From Nocardia vinacea (GTDB taxonomy: Bacteria; Actinomycetota; Actinomycetes; Mycobacteriales; Mycobacteriaceae), in the NCBI RefSeq assembly GCF_035920345.1, contig NZ_CP109149.1, forward strand, positions 1,054,001 to 1,118,000: 64,000 bases of DNA, written 5' to 3'. The position numbers and the translations under genes are program-made. Each line of letters begins with the position of its first letter. Position 1 is the stretch's first letter. This document shows positions 8,286-17,165 of this stretch, piece by piece. The notes beneath the pieces are model-generated. The model worked only from the letters and a program-made list of their open reading frames with translations. It was not told where the DNA came from and did no database searches.

Positions 8286-11108
8286 TCAGATGAGGCCGTG
8301 TTTGCGGGCCACTGCGGCGGCTTCGGTCCGTGTCGCGGCACCCAGTTTGGTGAGGATGCGCGATACGTGCACACCGGCGGTATTGCCGCTGATGAACAGC
8401 TCGGCTGCAATCTGGCGATTGCTCAATCCTTGTGCGACCAAACGTAATACGTCGGTCTCGCGTGGTGTCAGACCGAAGGTGCGCGGCGGCTCGTTCGCCG
8501 GTTCCGGCCGGGCTACCTGGAGCGTCACCCTGGCACGCTCGGCCATCTGCTCGGCCGCGTTGGCCAGTGGTGTCGCCCCCAAATCCGCCGCGAGTTCGGC
8601 GGCTTCGCGCAGGGGTTCTCGGGCGGCGGCGCGATTGCCGACCGCCAGTTCGGCTTCGGCGGCGCTGAGCAGGCTGCGAGCCAGGTCGTAGCGTTGATCG
8701 ACGGCGCGCCATGCGGATGCCGCCTGGTGCCAGGCGGCCGGATCGCTGCTTCTGCTGGCGGTGACGACGGCGCGGTAGGCCGTATCGATCGCGGTGGTCA
8801 CCGGCAACCGGTCGGCGGTGGACGCGAGTTCCGTTGGCGCGTTCGTGATCCGGGCCGCGGTTGCGAGCAATGGCCACACCTCGTGGTGGTGGGTGGCGAG
8901 GTCATCGGCCGCCAGTGTCTCGGCGACGATCTCACCCGCACGTTGGAATTGTCCGTCCGCGATCGCGATTTCGGTTCGCACCGTGCGTAATTGAAGCTGG
9001 TACTGGCGCGCCCACGGTCCGTCGCTCAAGAGTGGCGCTGCGGCGTCGGCGCTGCTGATTGCCGCAGCCGAAAAGCCCTGCACCAGTACGATTCTCGCGT
9101 GACAGAGCAGTAGTGCGGCCGTGCTGAGCGGCGGCAGCTGCTCGGTGAGCGATTCGTCGATGAGGCCCAGCGCCTCCGGCCAGCGTCCGAGCCCGGCCAA
9201 CGCTTGAGCCCATTTCACCAGCAGGATGGGTGCGGCATCGGCGAAACGAAAGGTTTCATGGGCGGCCCGCAAACCCTGTTCGATCGCCTCGATGGCTGCT
9301 TGGTATTCGCCCGCCGCGACCAGTGCCGCCGACTCCCACAGCACCACGGTCAACAATGTCTGCGGATCGTTCGCCGCGGCATGCGCCTGCTCGAAATACG
9401 TGACGGCGGAGCCATTTCCGGCGGCCGCCGCGAGCCCCTGGTAGGCATAGCCGCGTGCGGCGAGCGCTGGCGTGCCGGTCTGCTCGGCGACCTCCACCGC
9501 GGCGCGGGCATCGCGCGCGGCCCCGACGGCGTCACCGTTGAAGACACGAGATGCGGCGAGCGTTGCGAGCACCTCACCACGCAGCACACTCGGCGGATGC
9601 GCGGGCAATAATTCCAATGCCCGGGTGAGATCATCGACGGACCCGCCGCTGCTCTGATTCTCCAGGCCCGCACGGTAGTAGTACAGGCGTGCGGCCCGCT
9701 CGGGTGCTTCCGAGGCATCCAGCAGTTTCAGCGCCTCATCGGCAGCCGCCACGCCGCGTTCGACGATGCCACCGTGAAAGGATGCCTCGACAATGCGTTC
9801 CAACACGGTGAGCCGGTCGGCCCCGACCAGCGTCGCCGCATCGGGCACGCGGTCCCACAGCTCCAATACGCGGTCCAGTTGGCGCACGCGTTCGCTTTGT
9901 GCCCCTTCGGATTCCGTCGCGGCACACCAGGACGCCACGAGTGCGTGTGGCAGATCGCCCGCAGCGTACGCGTGATAGGCCAGCTCACCCTTCCGTCGGT
10001 CACCGGCCTGCAGCGCCTCTTCTGCGAGCAGTACCTGAGAAAGCCTGGTGTGCAGGCGCTTTCGCGCGACCGGCAGCATATCGTCATAGACGGCATCGCG
10101 AATCAGACTGTGCCGGAACTCGTAGCCGGTGTCAGTGGCGAGCAGCAACCGCTGGTCGGTGAGCTGGCGCAGTGCTAGATGCAGCCCGTCTTCGGACAGG
10201 TCTGTCGCGGATTCCAGTAACCCGGCCCGCACCGGCGAACCCGCGGTGGCTGCGAGTCGCAGGAGCGCCTTGGCATCCTCGGGCAGTCCGGCCTGATAGC
10301 CCAGCAGCAGGTCGGACAGGTCCGCGGGTACGCGGTCGGGATCCTCCTGCAGCGCTCGCCCCAGCGCTTCGACGAAAAGCGGAATTCCCTTGCTGCGCTG
10401 GAAGACTCGGGTGACAACCCCGGGTTCGGGTTCACGGTTGAGCACCGCGGCGAGTTGCCGCCCGACCTCGTGTTTGGTCAGCGGCTCCGGATTCAGTACG
10501 CGCACACCGGGATCACGGCGCAGTCCGGTGACGAGTCGACGCAGCGGCTCCGAATCGGTGGGCCGGTAGGTGCCGATCAGCAGAAGATCGCGCTGGGTGA
10601 GATTCGCGATGAGGAAGGCCAGCAGTTCTCGGCTCGAATCATCGGCCCAGTGCAGGTCCTCCAGGACGAGCACCACCGGATGCGAGATCGCCAGTTGCTC
10701 GAATACCGTGAGGATCTCGCCGAACAACCGGATCCGATCCGATTCGGGCTCGGCCGCGCCGGTGCGCATCGCAAGTTCGGGCAGCCAGCGTGAGAGCGCG
10801 GGGCGCGCGACCGGAAGTAGTGTGGTCAGCTCGTCGACGCCGATCCGCCGCACCAGAGCGCGCATGATCGTGACGAACGGCGCGAACGGCACCCCGCTCG
10901 CGCCGAACTCCGGACACCGGCCGGTCAGCACCAGCACATCCGAACCGAGCCGCGAGGCGAACTCGCTGACCAGCCGCGACTTGCCGAGACCGGGCTCACC
11001 GGCGATCAGCACGGTGTCCACCGACTCGTCCTGGTACGCACGCTGGAGCGCGGAGACCTCTGCTGCTCGCCCGACAAAGGCACCGCGGTCGGGAACGCTC
11101 AACACCAC
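8286..11108 (-). CDS. LuxR-family regulator with AAA ATPase domain (LAL)
   Basis: 940 residues, the size of large ATP-binding LuxR (LAL) regulators related to MalT. Walker A is GEPGLGKS (about 37-44) and Walker B includes VVLVLEDLHWADD (about residue 160). The middle is a long helical TPR-like sensor region (about 330-860), and the C-terminal 65 residues are a LuxR/FixJ DNA-binding domain (LTPRETDVLRLVAQGLSNRQ, then FISGNTAGVHVSRILTKLGA). ATP and an inducer drive oligomerisation and DNA binding in this family. Start is GTG 11108. The neighbouring divergent epoxide hydrolase (start 11218) is a candidate target. No inducer can be inferred. Confidence 0.9.
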   Translation of the reverse strand: MVLSVPDRGAFVGRAAEVSALQRAYQDESVDTVLIAGEPGLGKSRLVSEFASRLGSDVLVLTGRCPEFGASGVPFAPFVTIMRALVRRIGVDELTTLLPVARPALSRWLPELAMRTGAAEPESDRIRLFGEILTVFEQLAISHPVVLVLEDLHWADDSSRELLAFLIANLTQRDLLLIGTYRPTDSEPLRRLVTGLRRDPGVRVLNPEPLTKHEVGRQLAAVLNREPEPGVVTRVFQRSKGIPLFVEALGRALQEDPDRVPADLSDLLLGYQAGLPEDAKALLRLAATAGSPVRAGLLESATDLSEDGLHLALRQLTDQRLLLATDTGYEFRHSLIRDAVYDDMLPVARKRLHTRLSQVLLAEEALQAGDRRKGELAYHAYAAGDLPHALVASWCAATESEGAQSERVRQLDRVLELWDRVPDAATLVGADRLTVLERIVEASFHGGIVERGVAAADEALKLLDASEAPERAARLYYYRAGLENQSSGGSVDDLTRALELLPAHPPSVLRGEVLATLAASRVFNGDAVGAARDARAAVEVAEQTGTPALAARGYAYQGLAAAAGNGSAVTYFEQAHAAANDPQTLLTVVLWESAALVAAGEYQAAIEAIEQGLRAAHETFRFADAAPILLVKWAQALAGLGRWPEALGLIDESLTEQLPPLSTAALLLCHARIVLVQGFSAAAISSADAAAPLLSDGPWARQYQLQLRTVRTEIAIADGQFQRAGEIVAETLAADDLATHHHEVWPLLATAARITNAPTELASTADRLPVTTAIDTAYRAVVTASRSSDPAAWHQAASAWRAVDQRYDLARSLLSAAEAELAVGNRAAAREPLREAAELAADLGATPLANAAEQMAERARVTLQVARPEPANEPPRTFGLTPRETDVLRLVAQGLSNRQIAAELFISGNTAGVHVSRILTKLGAATRTEAAAVARKHGLI

Positions 11109-11217
11109 GCGATCATGCCCGGATTACGGTCTCGATGCCAACGTAAAGAGTCGTGGACCCGAAGATAACGAATTCTCGTGATTCGGCGGCACCCTCGTTA
11201 CCAGCAGAGTCGATCCC

Positions 11218-12375
11218 ATGACGAACAACGACATCCGCCCCTTCCGCATCGAGATCCCCCAGGCCGATATCGACGATCTGCGCGAGCGGCTGACCCACAC
11301 CCGCTGGATCGACGACCTGCCCGGCACCGGCTGGGAACGCGGCGTGCCCACCGCCTACCTGCGCGAGCTCGCCGGTTACTGGGCCGAGAAGTTCGACTGG
11401 CGCGCGGTCGAGGCCGAGCTCAATGAATACCCGCAGTTCAGCACCACTATTGACGGACAGGATGTGCACTTCCTGCACGTGCGGTCCGCCGAAGCCGATG
11501 CCACCCCGCTGCTGTTGCTGCACGGCTGGCCCAGCTCGGTGATCGACTTCCTGGATCTGATCGGCCCGCTGACCGATCCGAAGGCGCACGGTCACGCCGA
11601 CGTGCCCGCCTTCCACCTCGTCATTCCGTCGCTGCCGGGCCACGGCTTCTCCGGTCCGATCACCGAGGCGGGCTGGCACGACGGCAGAGTCGCGGCGGCG
11701 CTGGCAGAGCTGATGGCTCGCCTCGGCTACGACCGGTACGGGGTGCACGGCGGCGACCACGGGGCGTTTCTGGCCCCGCGGCTGGCCAGGCTCGACGGTG
11801 CGCATGTGCTCGGCGTGCACGTCAATGCGCTGGTCACCTTCCCGACCGGCGATCCGGCCGATATGGCCGCCCTCACCGAGGCCGAGCAGCAGCGGCTGGC
11901 ACGCATGCAGAACTTCCAGAAGGACGGCTCGGCCTATATGAACCTCAACGGTTCGCGCCCGAACACCATCGCGCAGTTGCTGGCCGATTCCCCGGCCGGG
12001 CAGCTCGGCTGGATCGTCGAGAAATACAAGGAGTGGATCGACCAGTCACACGACCTTCCGGAACAGGGCATCGACCGGGATCGAATGCTGGCGAATGTGA
12101 GCATCTATTGGTTCACCGACACCGCCCGCAGCGTGGCCAACTTCTACTACGAGCGGTTCCACGACGCCGCGATGTTCGCGCCCACGCCGAAGGGCACCGT
12201 GCCCACCGGTGTCGCGGTCTTCAAGGACGGTGACTACGCGATCCGACGCTTCGCGGAAAAGGCGCACAACATCACGCACTGGTCGGAGTTCTACTCCGGC
12301 GGCCACTTCCCGGCGCTCGAGGTTCCGGACCTGCTCATCGGCGATATCCGCGAGTTCTTCCGCACCATCGGCTGA
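11218..12375 (+). CDS. Epoxide hydrolase family protein
   Basis: 385 residues of the alpha/beta-hydrolase epoxide hydrolase type with the N-terminal EHN domain (residues 5-110, starting [19 protein letters not shown]). The oxyanion loop is [10 protein letters not shown]; the nucleophile is the Asp of VHGGDHGAF (about residue 180), where family members usually have GGDWG; the catalytic His is in SGGHFPALE near residue 362. Such enzymes open epoxides by forming an ester on the Asp and then hydrolysing it to a diol. Cytosolic, no signal peptide. It may be controlled by the divergent LAL regulator or the downstream MerR protein; neither is shown. Confidence 0.85.
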   Translation: MTNNDIRPFRIEIPQADIDDLRERLTHTRWIDDLPGTGWERGVPTAYLRELAGYWAEKFDWRAVEAELNEYPQFSTTIDGQDVHFLHVRSAEADATPLLLLHGWPSSVIDFLDLIGPLTDPKAHGHADVPAFHLVIPSLPGHGFSGPITEAGWHDGRVAAALAELMARLGYDRYGVHGGDHGAFLAPRLARLDGAHVLGVHVNALVTFPTGDPADMAALTEAEQQRLARMQNFQKDGSAYMNLNGSRPNTIAQLLADSPAGQLGWIVEKYKEWIDQSHDLPEQGIDRDRMLANVSIYWFTDTARSVANFYYERFHDAAMFAPTPKGTVPTGVAVFKDGDYAIRRFAEKAHNITHWSEFYSGGHFPALEVPDLLIGDIREFFRTIG

Positions 12376-12410
12376 CCCCGCCGGACCCGTAGCATCGTGC
12401 GGGGATTTGC

Positions 12411-12429
12411 GTCTCCACCAAGGGGAGAC
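12411..12429. promoter_or_regulatory. Inverted repeat, likely MerR operator
   Basis: GTCTCC and GGAGAC flank seven bases (GTCTCCACCAAGGGGAGAC), 15 bases before the ATG of the MerR gene. MerR regulators bind palindromes of this size inside unusually long promoter spacers, and TTGCGT just upstream (12407-12412) could be the -35. Autoregulation is inferred. Confidence 0.5.
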
Positions 12430-12443
12430 ACGAGGGTAGGGGT

Positions 12444-13376
12444 ATGGACGGCGACACGCTTTATCCGATCGGCACGATGGCCGAACGGACCGGTCTCTCG
12501 GTCAAGACCATCCGCTTCTACGCCGATACCGGTGTCGTGCCGCCGACCACCCACAGCCCCGCCGGTTACCGGCTCTACGACGACGATGCGCTCGCCCGTC
12601 TGCAACTGGTGCGAACCCTGCGCGAACTCGGCATTGATCTGCCCGCCATCCGACAGGTGCTCGACCGCAAACTGACGGTGCCCGAGGTCGCGGCCGCACA
12701 TGCCGATGCCCTGGAGTTCCAGATCAGCACACTGCGGGTGCGGCGCACGGTGTTACGAGCAATAGCCGAGCGAGGCTCGACCCCCGAGGAGATGGAACTC
12801 ATGCACAAGCTCGTCGAACTCTCCGACGCCGAAAAGCGCCGCCTCATTACCGAATTCGTCGAAGACACCTTCGGTGGGGCCGATGCCAACCCGGAATTCG
12901 TGGATCTCATCCGCGCGGCAATGCCGGAACTACCCGACGACCCGGAACCCGTCCAGGTGCAGGCCTGGGTGGACCTCGCCGAACTCACTCGAGATCCGGA
13001 TTTCCGCGCATCGGTGCGCCGCATGGCGGAATACCAGGCCGCGCAGCGCGCCGAAGGCGATACCACCGGCCTGCACCACGAGCTGACCGAACTCGTGCGC
13101 GAACGAGTCGGTCAGGCGCTCGCGGCGGGCACAGCGCCGTCGTCGGCTGCGGCCCAACCTATTGTCGACGAGCTGACCGCCGCATACGCGACGACATTCG
13201 GCCGCCCCGATGAGGCCGAGCTACGGAACTGGCTGCTGATCCGCCTCGACGTCGCGGGAGACCCACGCGCCGAACGCTACTGGCAACTCCTCTCGATCAT
13301 CAATGGCTGGCCCGTCCCGCCGACCCTGGGACCGGTGTTCGACTGGTTGCGCGCCGCGTTGCGGGCCGATTCCTGA
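12444..13376 (+). CDS. MerR-family transcriptional regulator
   Basis: 310 residues. The N-terminal winged helix-turn-helix is typical (YPIGTMAERTGLSVKTIRFY, then SPAGYRLYDDDALARLQLVR), followed by the coiled-coil dimerisation helix (about 80-120). The remaining 190 residues form a large, mostly helical effector domain with no cysteine pair, so it is not a metal or redox sensor but rather a multidrug or metabolite-binding type. ATG 12444 follows AGGGTAGGGG. An inverted repeat just upstream suggests autoregulation. It converges on cysNC with 9 bases between stops. Confidence 0.88.
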   Translation: MDGDTLYPIGTMAERTGLSVKTIRFYADTGVVPPTTHSPAGYRLYDDDALARLQLVRTLRELGIDLPAIRQVLDRKLTVPEVAAAHADALEFQISTLRVRRTVLRAIAERGSTPEEMELMHKLVELSDAEKRRLITEFVEDTFGGADANPEFVDLIRAAMPELPDDPEPVQVQAWVDLAELTRDPDFRASVRRMAEYQAAQRAEGDTTGLHHELTELVRERVGQALAAGTAPSSAAAQPIVDELTAAYATTFGRPDEAELRNWLLIRLDVAGDPRAERYWQLLSIINGWPVPPTLGPVFDWLRAALRADS

Positions 13377-13385
13377 CCGGTCGTC

Positions 13386-15224
13386 TCATTCGAGATCCGC
13401 CAGCTTGGCGAGGATGGCCGCGGCCATGGCCGCCGGATCGCCGTCCTCGGGACGCAGCACCAGCTCGGCTCGGGTGGGTGCCTCGTAGGGGTCGTCGATG
13501 CCGGTGAAGCCGCGGATCTCACCGGCACGGGCTTTGGCGTACATGCCTTTGGGGTCGCGGGCCTCGCAGATCTCCAGTGGTGTATCCACGAAGATTTCGA
13601 CGAACGGGATGCCCGCGGTATCGTGCACGGCCCGTACCTTATTGCGATCGGCGGCGTAGGGACTGATCAGGGAAACCACCGCGACCACACCGGCTTCGGC
13701 GAACAGTCGCGCCACTTCGCCCACGCGGCGGATGTTCTCGACGCGATCAGCCGCGCCGAAGCCGAGGTCGGCATTGAGGCCGTGCCGCAGATTGTCACCG
13801 TCGAGCAGGAAGGCCGGACGGCCTGCCGCGACGAGGCGACGTTCCAGTTCCACTGCGACAGAGGACTTTCCGGATCCGGACAGCCCAGTCAACCAGACCG
13901 TCAGCCCTGCTGTCGGGCGCTCGTCGCGGCCGACAGCGGTGGCATGCCAGACGACACGAGAGGAGGGCAAGGTCGGCCCGGTGATCATGCCCGCGGCGAC
14001 GGTGTTGTTGGTGGTGTCGTCGACGAGTATGAAGCTGCCAGTGATGCGGTTGCGGCGGTACGGATCGAACAGCAGCGGCTGGCGGGTGCGCAGCTGAATG
14101 CGCCCGATTTCGTTGAGCGACAACGAGTTCGCGTTTTCGTCGCGGTGCAGGGTGTTGACGTCGAGCCGGTAGTCCAGGCTGCGCACCTCGGCGGTCGCGG
14201 TGCGGGTGGTGTGCCGGATGGTGTAGGTGGCGCCGGGGGTGAGTTCGGAATCCTCGGCGAACCAGCACACCATCGCGTCCAGATCGCGCCCGACATGGGG
14301 CCGGTTCGCGGGGCGGCAGATCAGATCGCCACGGGAGACGTCGAGTTGGTCGGTGAGTTGGATGGTAACGGCCTGCGGCGGAAAGGCTTCGGTGATCGGT
14401 AACCCGCCCGGACCCCAGATCGCCTCGACCGTCGTGGTGAATCCGGAAGGCAGCACCGCGACTTCGTCGCCCGGCTTGAAGACACCACCCGACACAGTGC
14501 CCGCATACCCTCGGAAATCCTCTGCGTGCCTGCGGGTTACATACTGCACCGGGAACCGCGCGTCGATGAGATTGCGGTCGGAGGCGATATGCACCTCCTC
14601 GAGGTGATGCAGTAGCGGCGAGCCCTCGTACCAGGGCATGCTCGCACCGCGGTGCACGATATTGTCCCCGTGCAGTGCCGACATCGGGATGAAGCTCAGA
14701 TCGGCGACCTCGAGTTTCGTCGCGAAGCTGGCGAATTCCTCGCGGATTTCCTCGAACCGGTCCTGCGACCAGCCGGCCAGATCCATCTTGTTCACGCACA
14801 CCACCAGGTGCGGGATGCCGAGCAGACTGGCCAGGAAGGCATGCCGCCGAGTCTGTTCCACAATGCCCTTGCGCGCGTCCACCAGGATCAGCGCGAGATC
14901 CGCGGTGGAGGCGCCGGTGACCATATTGCGGGTGTACTGGATGTGGCCGGGGGTGTCGGCGATGATGAATTTGCGCCGCGGCGTGGCGAAGTAGCGGTGC
15001 GCAACGTCGATGGTGATGCCCTGTTCGCGTTCGGCGCGCAGGCCATCGGTGAGCAACGCCAGATCCGGATAGTCGTCACCGCGCGCCTTACTGGTCCGCT
15101 CTACCGCGGCGAGCTGATCGGTGAAGATCGTCTTGGAGTCGAACAGCAGACGGCCGATCAGCGTCGACTTACCGTCATCGACGCTGCCCGCGGTGGCCAG
15201 GCGCAGCAGGGTGGTGGTCGTCAT
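13386..15224 (-). CDS. cysNC: Bifunctional sulfate adenylyltransferase GTPase subunit / APS kinase
   Basis: 612 residues. The CysN part (1-430) is an EF-Tu-like GTPase with P-loop GSVDDGKST, switch motif DTPGHIQYTRN and NKMD; it couples GTP hydrolysis to APS synthesis by CysD. The CysC part (about 437-612) is APS kinase with P-loop GLSGSGKSS (about 447-454), making PAPS from APS and ATP. The ATG overlaps the TGA of cysD (ATGA), so the two are translationally coupled. The fusion means the operon makes PAPS, which can feed assimilation or sulfotransferases such as the one at 19115. Confidence 0.96.
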   Translation of the reverse strand: MTTTTLLRLATAGSVDDGKSTLIGRLLFDSKTIFTDQLAAVERTSKARGDDYPDLALLTDGLRAEREQGITIDVAHRYFATPRRKFIIADTPGHIQYTRNMVTGASTADLALILVDARKGIVEQTRRHAFLASLLGIPHLVVCVNKMDLAGWSQDRFEEIREEFASFATKLEVADLSFIPMSALHGDNIVHRGASMPWYEGSPLLHHLEEVHIASDRNLIDARFPVQYVTRRHAEDFRGYAGTVSGGVFKPGDEVAVLPSGFTTTVEAIWGPGGLPITEAFPPQAVTIQLTDQLDVSRGDLICRPANRPHVGRDLDAMVCWFAEDSELTPGATYTIRHTTRTATAEVRSLDYRLDVNTLHRDENANSLSLNEIGRIQLRTRQPLLFDPYRRNRITGSFILVDDTTNNTVAAGMITGPTLPSSRVVWHATAVGRDERPTAGLTVWLTGLSGSGKSSVAVELERRLVAAGRPAFLLDGDNLRHGLNADLGFGAADRVENIRRVGEVARLFAEAGVVAVVSLISPYAADRNKVRAVHDTAGIPFVEIFVDTPLEICEARDPKGMYAKARAGEIRGFTGIDDPYEAPTRAELVLRPEDGDPAAMAAAILAKLADLE

Positions 15225-16156
15225 CAGAAATACCCTTCCCGTTTGCGGTCTTCCATGCCTGCCTCGGAAATACGGTCATCGGCGCGGGTGGCGCCGCGCT
15301 CGGTGATGCGGGTGGCGGCGACTTCGGTGACCACATCCGCGGGGGTCGCCGCGGTCGATTCGACACAGCCGGTGCAGGTCGCATCGCCGACCGTCCGGAA
15401 TCGCACCGTGCTCTCATACGGCTGCTCACCGTCGAGCAAGGTGAGAAATCGCGTGTACGCCAATAACATTCCGTCGCGTTGGACGACCTTTCGGCGGTGC
15501 GCGTAGTAGAGCGGCGGCAGCTCGATGGCTTCGGCGGCGATGTAATGCCAGATATCGAGTTCGGTCCAATTCGACAGTGGGAACACCCGGATGTGTTCGC
15601 CCTTGCTGTGGCGACCGTTGTAGAGATTCCACAACTCGGGTCGCTGATTGCGCGGATCCCACTGCCCGTATTCGTCGCGGAAGCTGAATACACGCTCCTT
15701 GGCGCGCGCCTTCTCCTCGTCCCGACGCGCGCCGCCGAAAACCGCGTCGTAGCCGCCCTCGCGGATCGAGCGCAGCAAAGTGGCTGTCTGCAAACGGTTT
15801 CGGGAGGCGCGCGGTCCGGTCTCCTCCTTCACCCGGCCCGCGTCTATATCGTCCTGCACACTACCGACCACGAGTCGCAGTCCGAGCCGCTCGACGGTGT
15901 GGTCGCGGTATTCGATGACTTCGTCGAAGTTGTGCCCGGTATCGATATGCAGCACCGGGAACGGTAGCGGCGCCGGCCAGAAGGCCTTCGCCGCCAGATG
16001 CAGCATGACCACCGAATCCTTACCACCGGAGAACAGCAGCACCGGCCGTTCGAAGGTGGCGGCGACTTCCCGGAATATATATGCCGACTCGGCCTCGAGC
16101 GCGTCCAGATGAGGCAACTCGTAGGTGCGCGCCGTCGACTTCGCGTACTGGCTCAC
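15224..16156 (-). CDS. cysD: Sulfate adenylyltransferase subunit 2
   Basis: 310 residues of the PAPS-reductase-like ATP pyrophosphatase family. The PP-loop is LLFSGGKDSVVML (about 40-52), followed by HIDTGHNFDEV and the conserved FGGARRDEEKARAKERVFSF. It forms APS from sulfate and ATP as a heterodimer with CysN. Start is GTG 16156. A KstR-like half-conserved palindrome lies 11 bases upstream of the start. The gene is complete and matches the family length. Confidence 0.96.
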   Translation of the reverse strand: MSQYAKSTARTYELPHLDALEAESAYIFREVAATFERPVLLFSGGKDSVVMLHLAAKAFWPAPLPFPVLHIDTGHNFDEVIEYRDHTVERLGLRLVVGSVQDDIDAGRVKEETGPRASRNRLQTATLLRSIREGGYDAVFGGARRDEEKARAKERVFSFRDEYGQWDPRNQRPELWNLYNGRHSKGEHIRVFPLSNWTELDIWHYIAAEAIELPPLYYAHRRKVVQRDGMLLAYTRFLTLLDGEQPYESTVRFRTVGDATCTGCVESTAATPADVVTEVAATRITERGATRADDRISEAGMEDRKREGYF

Positions 16157-16166
16157 GCCCCAAAAC

Positions 16167-16180
16167 TAGAACACGTTTCG
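16167..16180. promoter_or_regulatory. Degenerate KstR-like operator upstream of cysD
   Basis: TAGAACACGTTTCG keeps the AACNNGTT core and the left arm of the KstR consensus TNNAACNNGTTNNA, but the right arm departs from it (ends CG rather than TA). It sits 11 bases upstream of the cysD start. KstR or a related TetR repressor could touch the cysDNC promoter; this is weaker than the site at 17087. Confidence 0.4.
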
Positions 16181-16188
16181 GTCATTGG

Positions 16189-17076
16189 TCAATGGTTGGA
16201 ATCCGGCTTGTGACCCCCGGAGTCGGCGGTCACCCGATCCGCGGCGGCAACGAGTGCGGTTCCGCGTCGGTCGATCTCGGCGCCGGTGATGGCGGCTCCG
16301 ACGTACATCGTCAGCACCATGTTCTGCCTGCCGTCGCCGCCGTAGGTGGGTGCCGCGAGCAGGCTGACCGGATGTTCCTTGCGCGGGCGCAGATCGGTGC
16401 CGAGATAGACCCGCTCCCCGAGGCTGGTCACCAGTTCGCCGACGAGTTCGCGCACCTCGCTCGGCAGGTCGCTGGCCGCGACCCCGGCCAGCAAAGCGTA
16501 TAGCCGCCGACCGGCCGCGGTCAGGCTTTCGACCAGGTAGCCGCGCTCGCGGCACTCCGCGACGATCCGGCGCAGCCGGGCCTCGTCCTGGCGCAGCGGC
16601 ACCGTCGGCGGCTTGCGCAACCAGGCGTCGAAGGCCGCGTCGGTATCCCAGAGCACGTACATCAGACCGACCGGCGGCGCGAAATGGTAGGCGGCACCCA
16701 CCTTGACCAGGCCCGGACCGGTGCTTTCCAGCACCATGATCTGCTCGCCGACCACGGCCGACGCGGTACAGGTGGTGCGGTAGAGCGCGGTGAGTTTCTC
16801 CAGCTCGGCGCGCGCGATGGAGGCGATGGCGAAGCTGTCCTGAGCCACTCGGCCCGCGGCGATAAGCGCAGGTCCGAGGCCATAGGTGCGGGTATTCGCG
16901 TCGCGCATGAGATAACCGCCCGCGGTCAGTTCGGTGAGGATGCCCAGGCAGGTCGGTTTGGCCAGGTCGAGTTCGCGGGCCAGTTCGGAGAGCCCGAAGC
17001 GTTTGCCGCGCCGCTCGACGAAGAAATCCAGCACTTGGACCACCCGTGCGGTCGGGGCGGATCTGCGGGCAACCAT
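16189..17076 (-). CDS. IclR-family transcriptional regulator
   Basis: About 295 residues. The N-terminal winged HTH is clear (RVVQVLDFFVERRGKRFGLS, then ELARELDLAKPTCLGILTEL), followed by the IclR effector domain (about 90-270). ATG 17076 has AGGAG six bases upstream (17083-17087). It is divergent from the operon at 17166, and an inverted repeat at 17119-17135 lies between the two, a good candidate for its own operator. A role in sterol or related ring catabolism together with KstR is inferred from context only. Confidence 0.88.
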   Translation of the reverse strand: MVARRSAPTARVVQVLDFFVERRGKRFGLSELARELDLAKPTCLGILTELTAGGYLMRDANTRTYGLGPALIAAGRVAQDSFAIASIARAELEKLTALYRTTCTASAVVGEQIMVLESTGPGLVKVGAAYHFAPPVGLMYVLWDTDAAFDAWLRKPPTVPLRQDEARLRRIVAECRERGYLVESLTAAGRRLYALLAGVAASDLPSEVRELVGELVTSLGERVYLGTDLRPRKEHPVSLLAAPTYGGDGRQNMVLTMYVGAAITGAEIDRRGTALVAAADRVTADSGGHKPDSNH

Positions 17077-17086
17077 GGACAACTCC

Positions 17087-17100
17087 TAGAACAGGTTCTA
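17087..17100. promoter_or_regulatory. KstR-type operator, full match
   Basis: TAGAACAGGTTCTA matches the published KstR consensus TNNAACNNGTTNNA at every fixed base and is a perfect 6-2-6 palindrome. KstR is the TetR repressor of cholesterol catabolism in mycobacteria and relatives, released by sterol-derived CoA esters. The site lies between the divergent IclR gene and the DUF1214-SDR-sulfotransferase operon, overlapping a possible -10 (TAATCT, 17099-17104). Confidence 0.75.
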
Positions 17101-17118
17101 ATCTTGCTCGTATCGGAA

Positions 17119-17135
17119 TGTACCAGAGCGGTACA
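17119..17135. promoter_or_regulatory. Inverted repeat TGTACC-N5-GGTACA
   Basis: A perfect 6-5-6 palindrome (TGTACCAGAGCGGTACA), 19 bases downstream of the KstR site and upstream of the chosen TTG start. The size suits an IclR-type dimer site, and the IclR gene is the divergent neighbour. It would lie in the 5' untranslated region or overlap an alternative ATG at 17118. Confidence 0.5.
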
Positions 17136-17165
17136 TATTTGGAACAGCTACTTCGGAGAAGCCTC

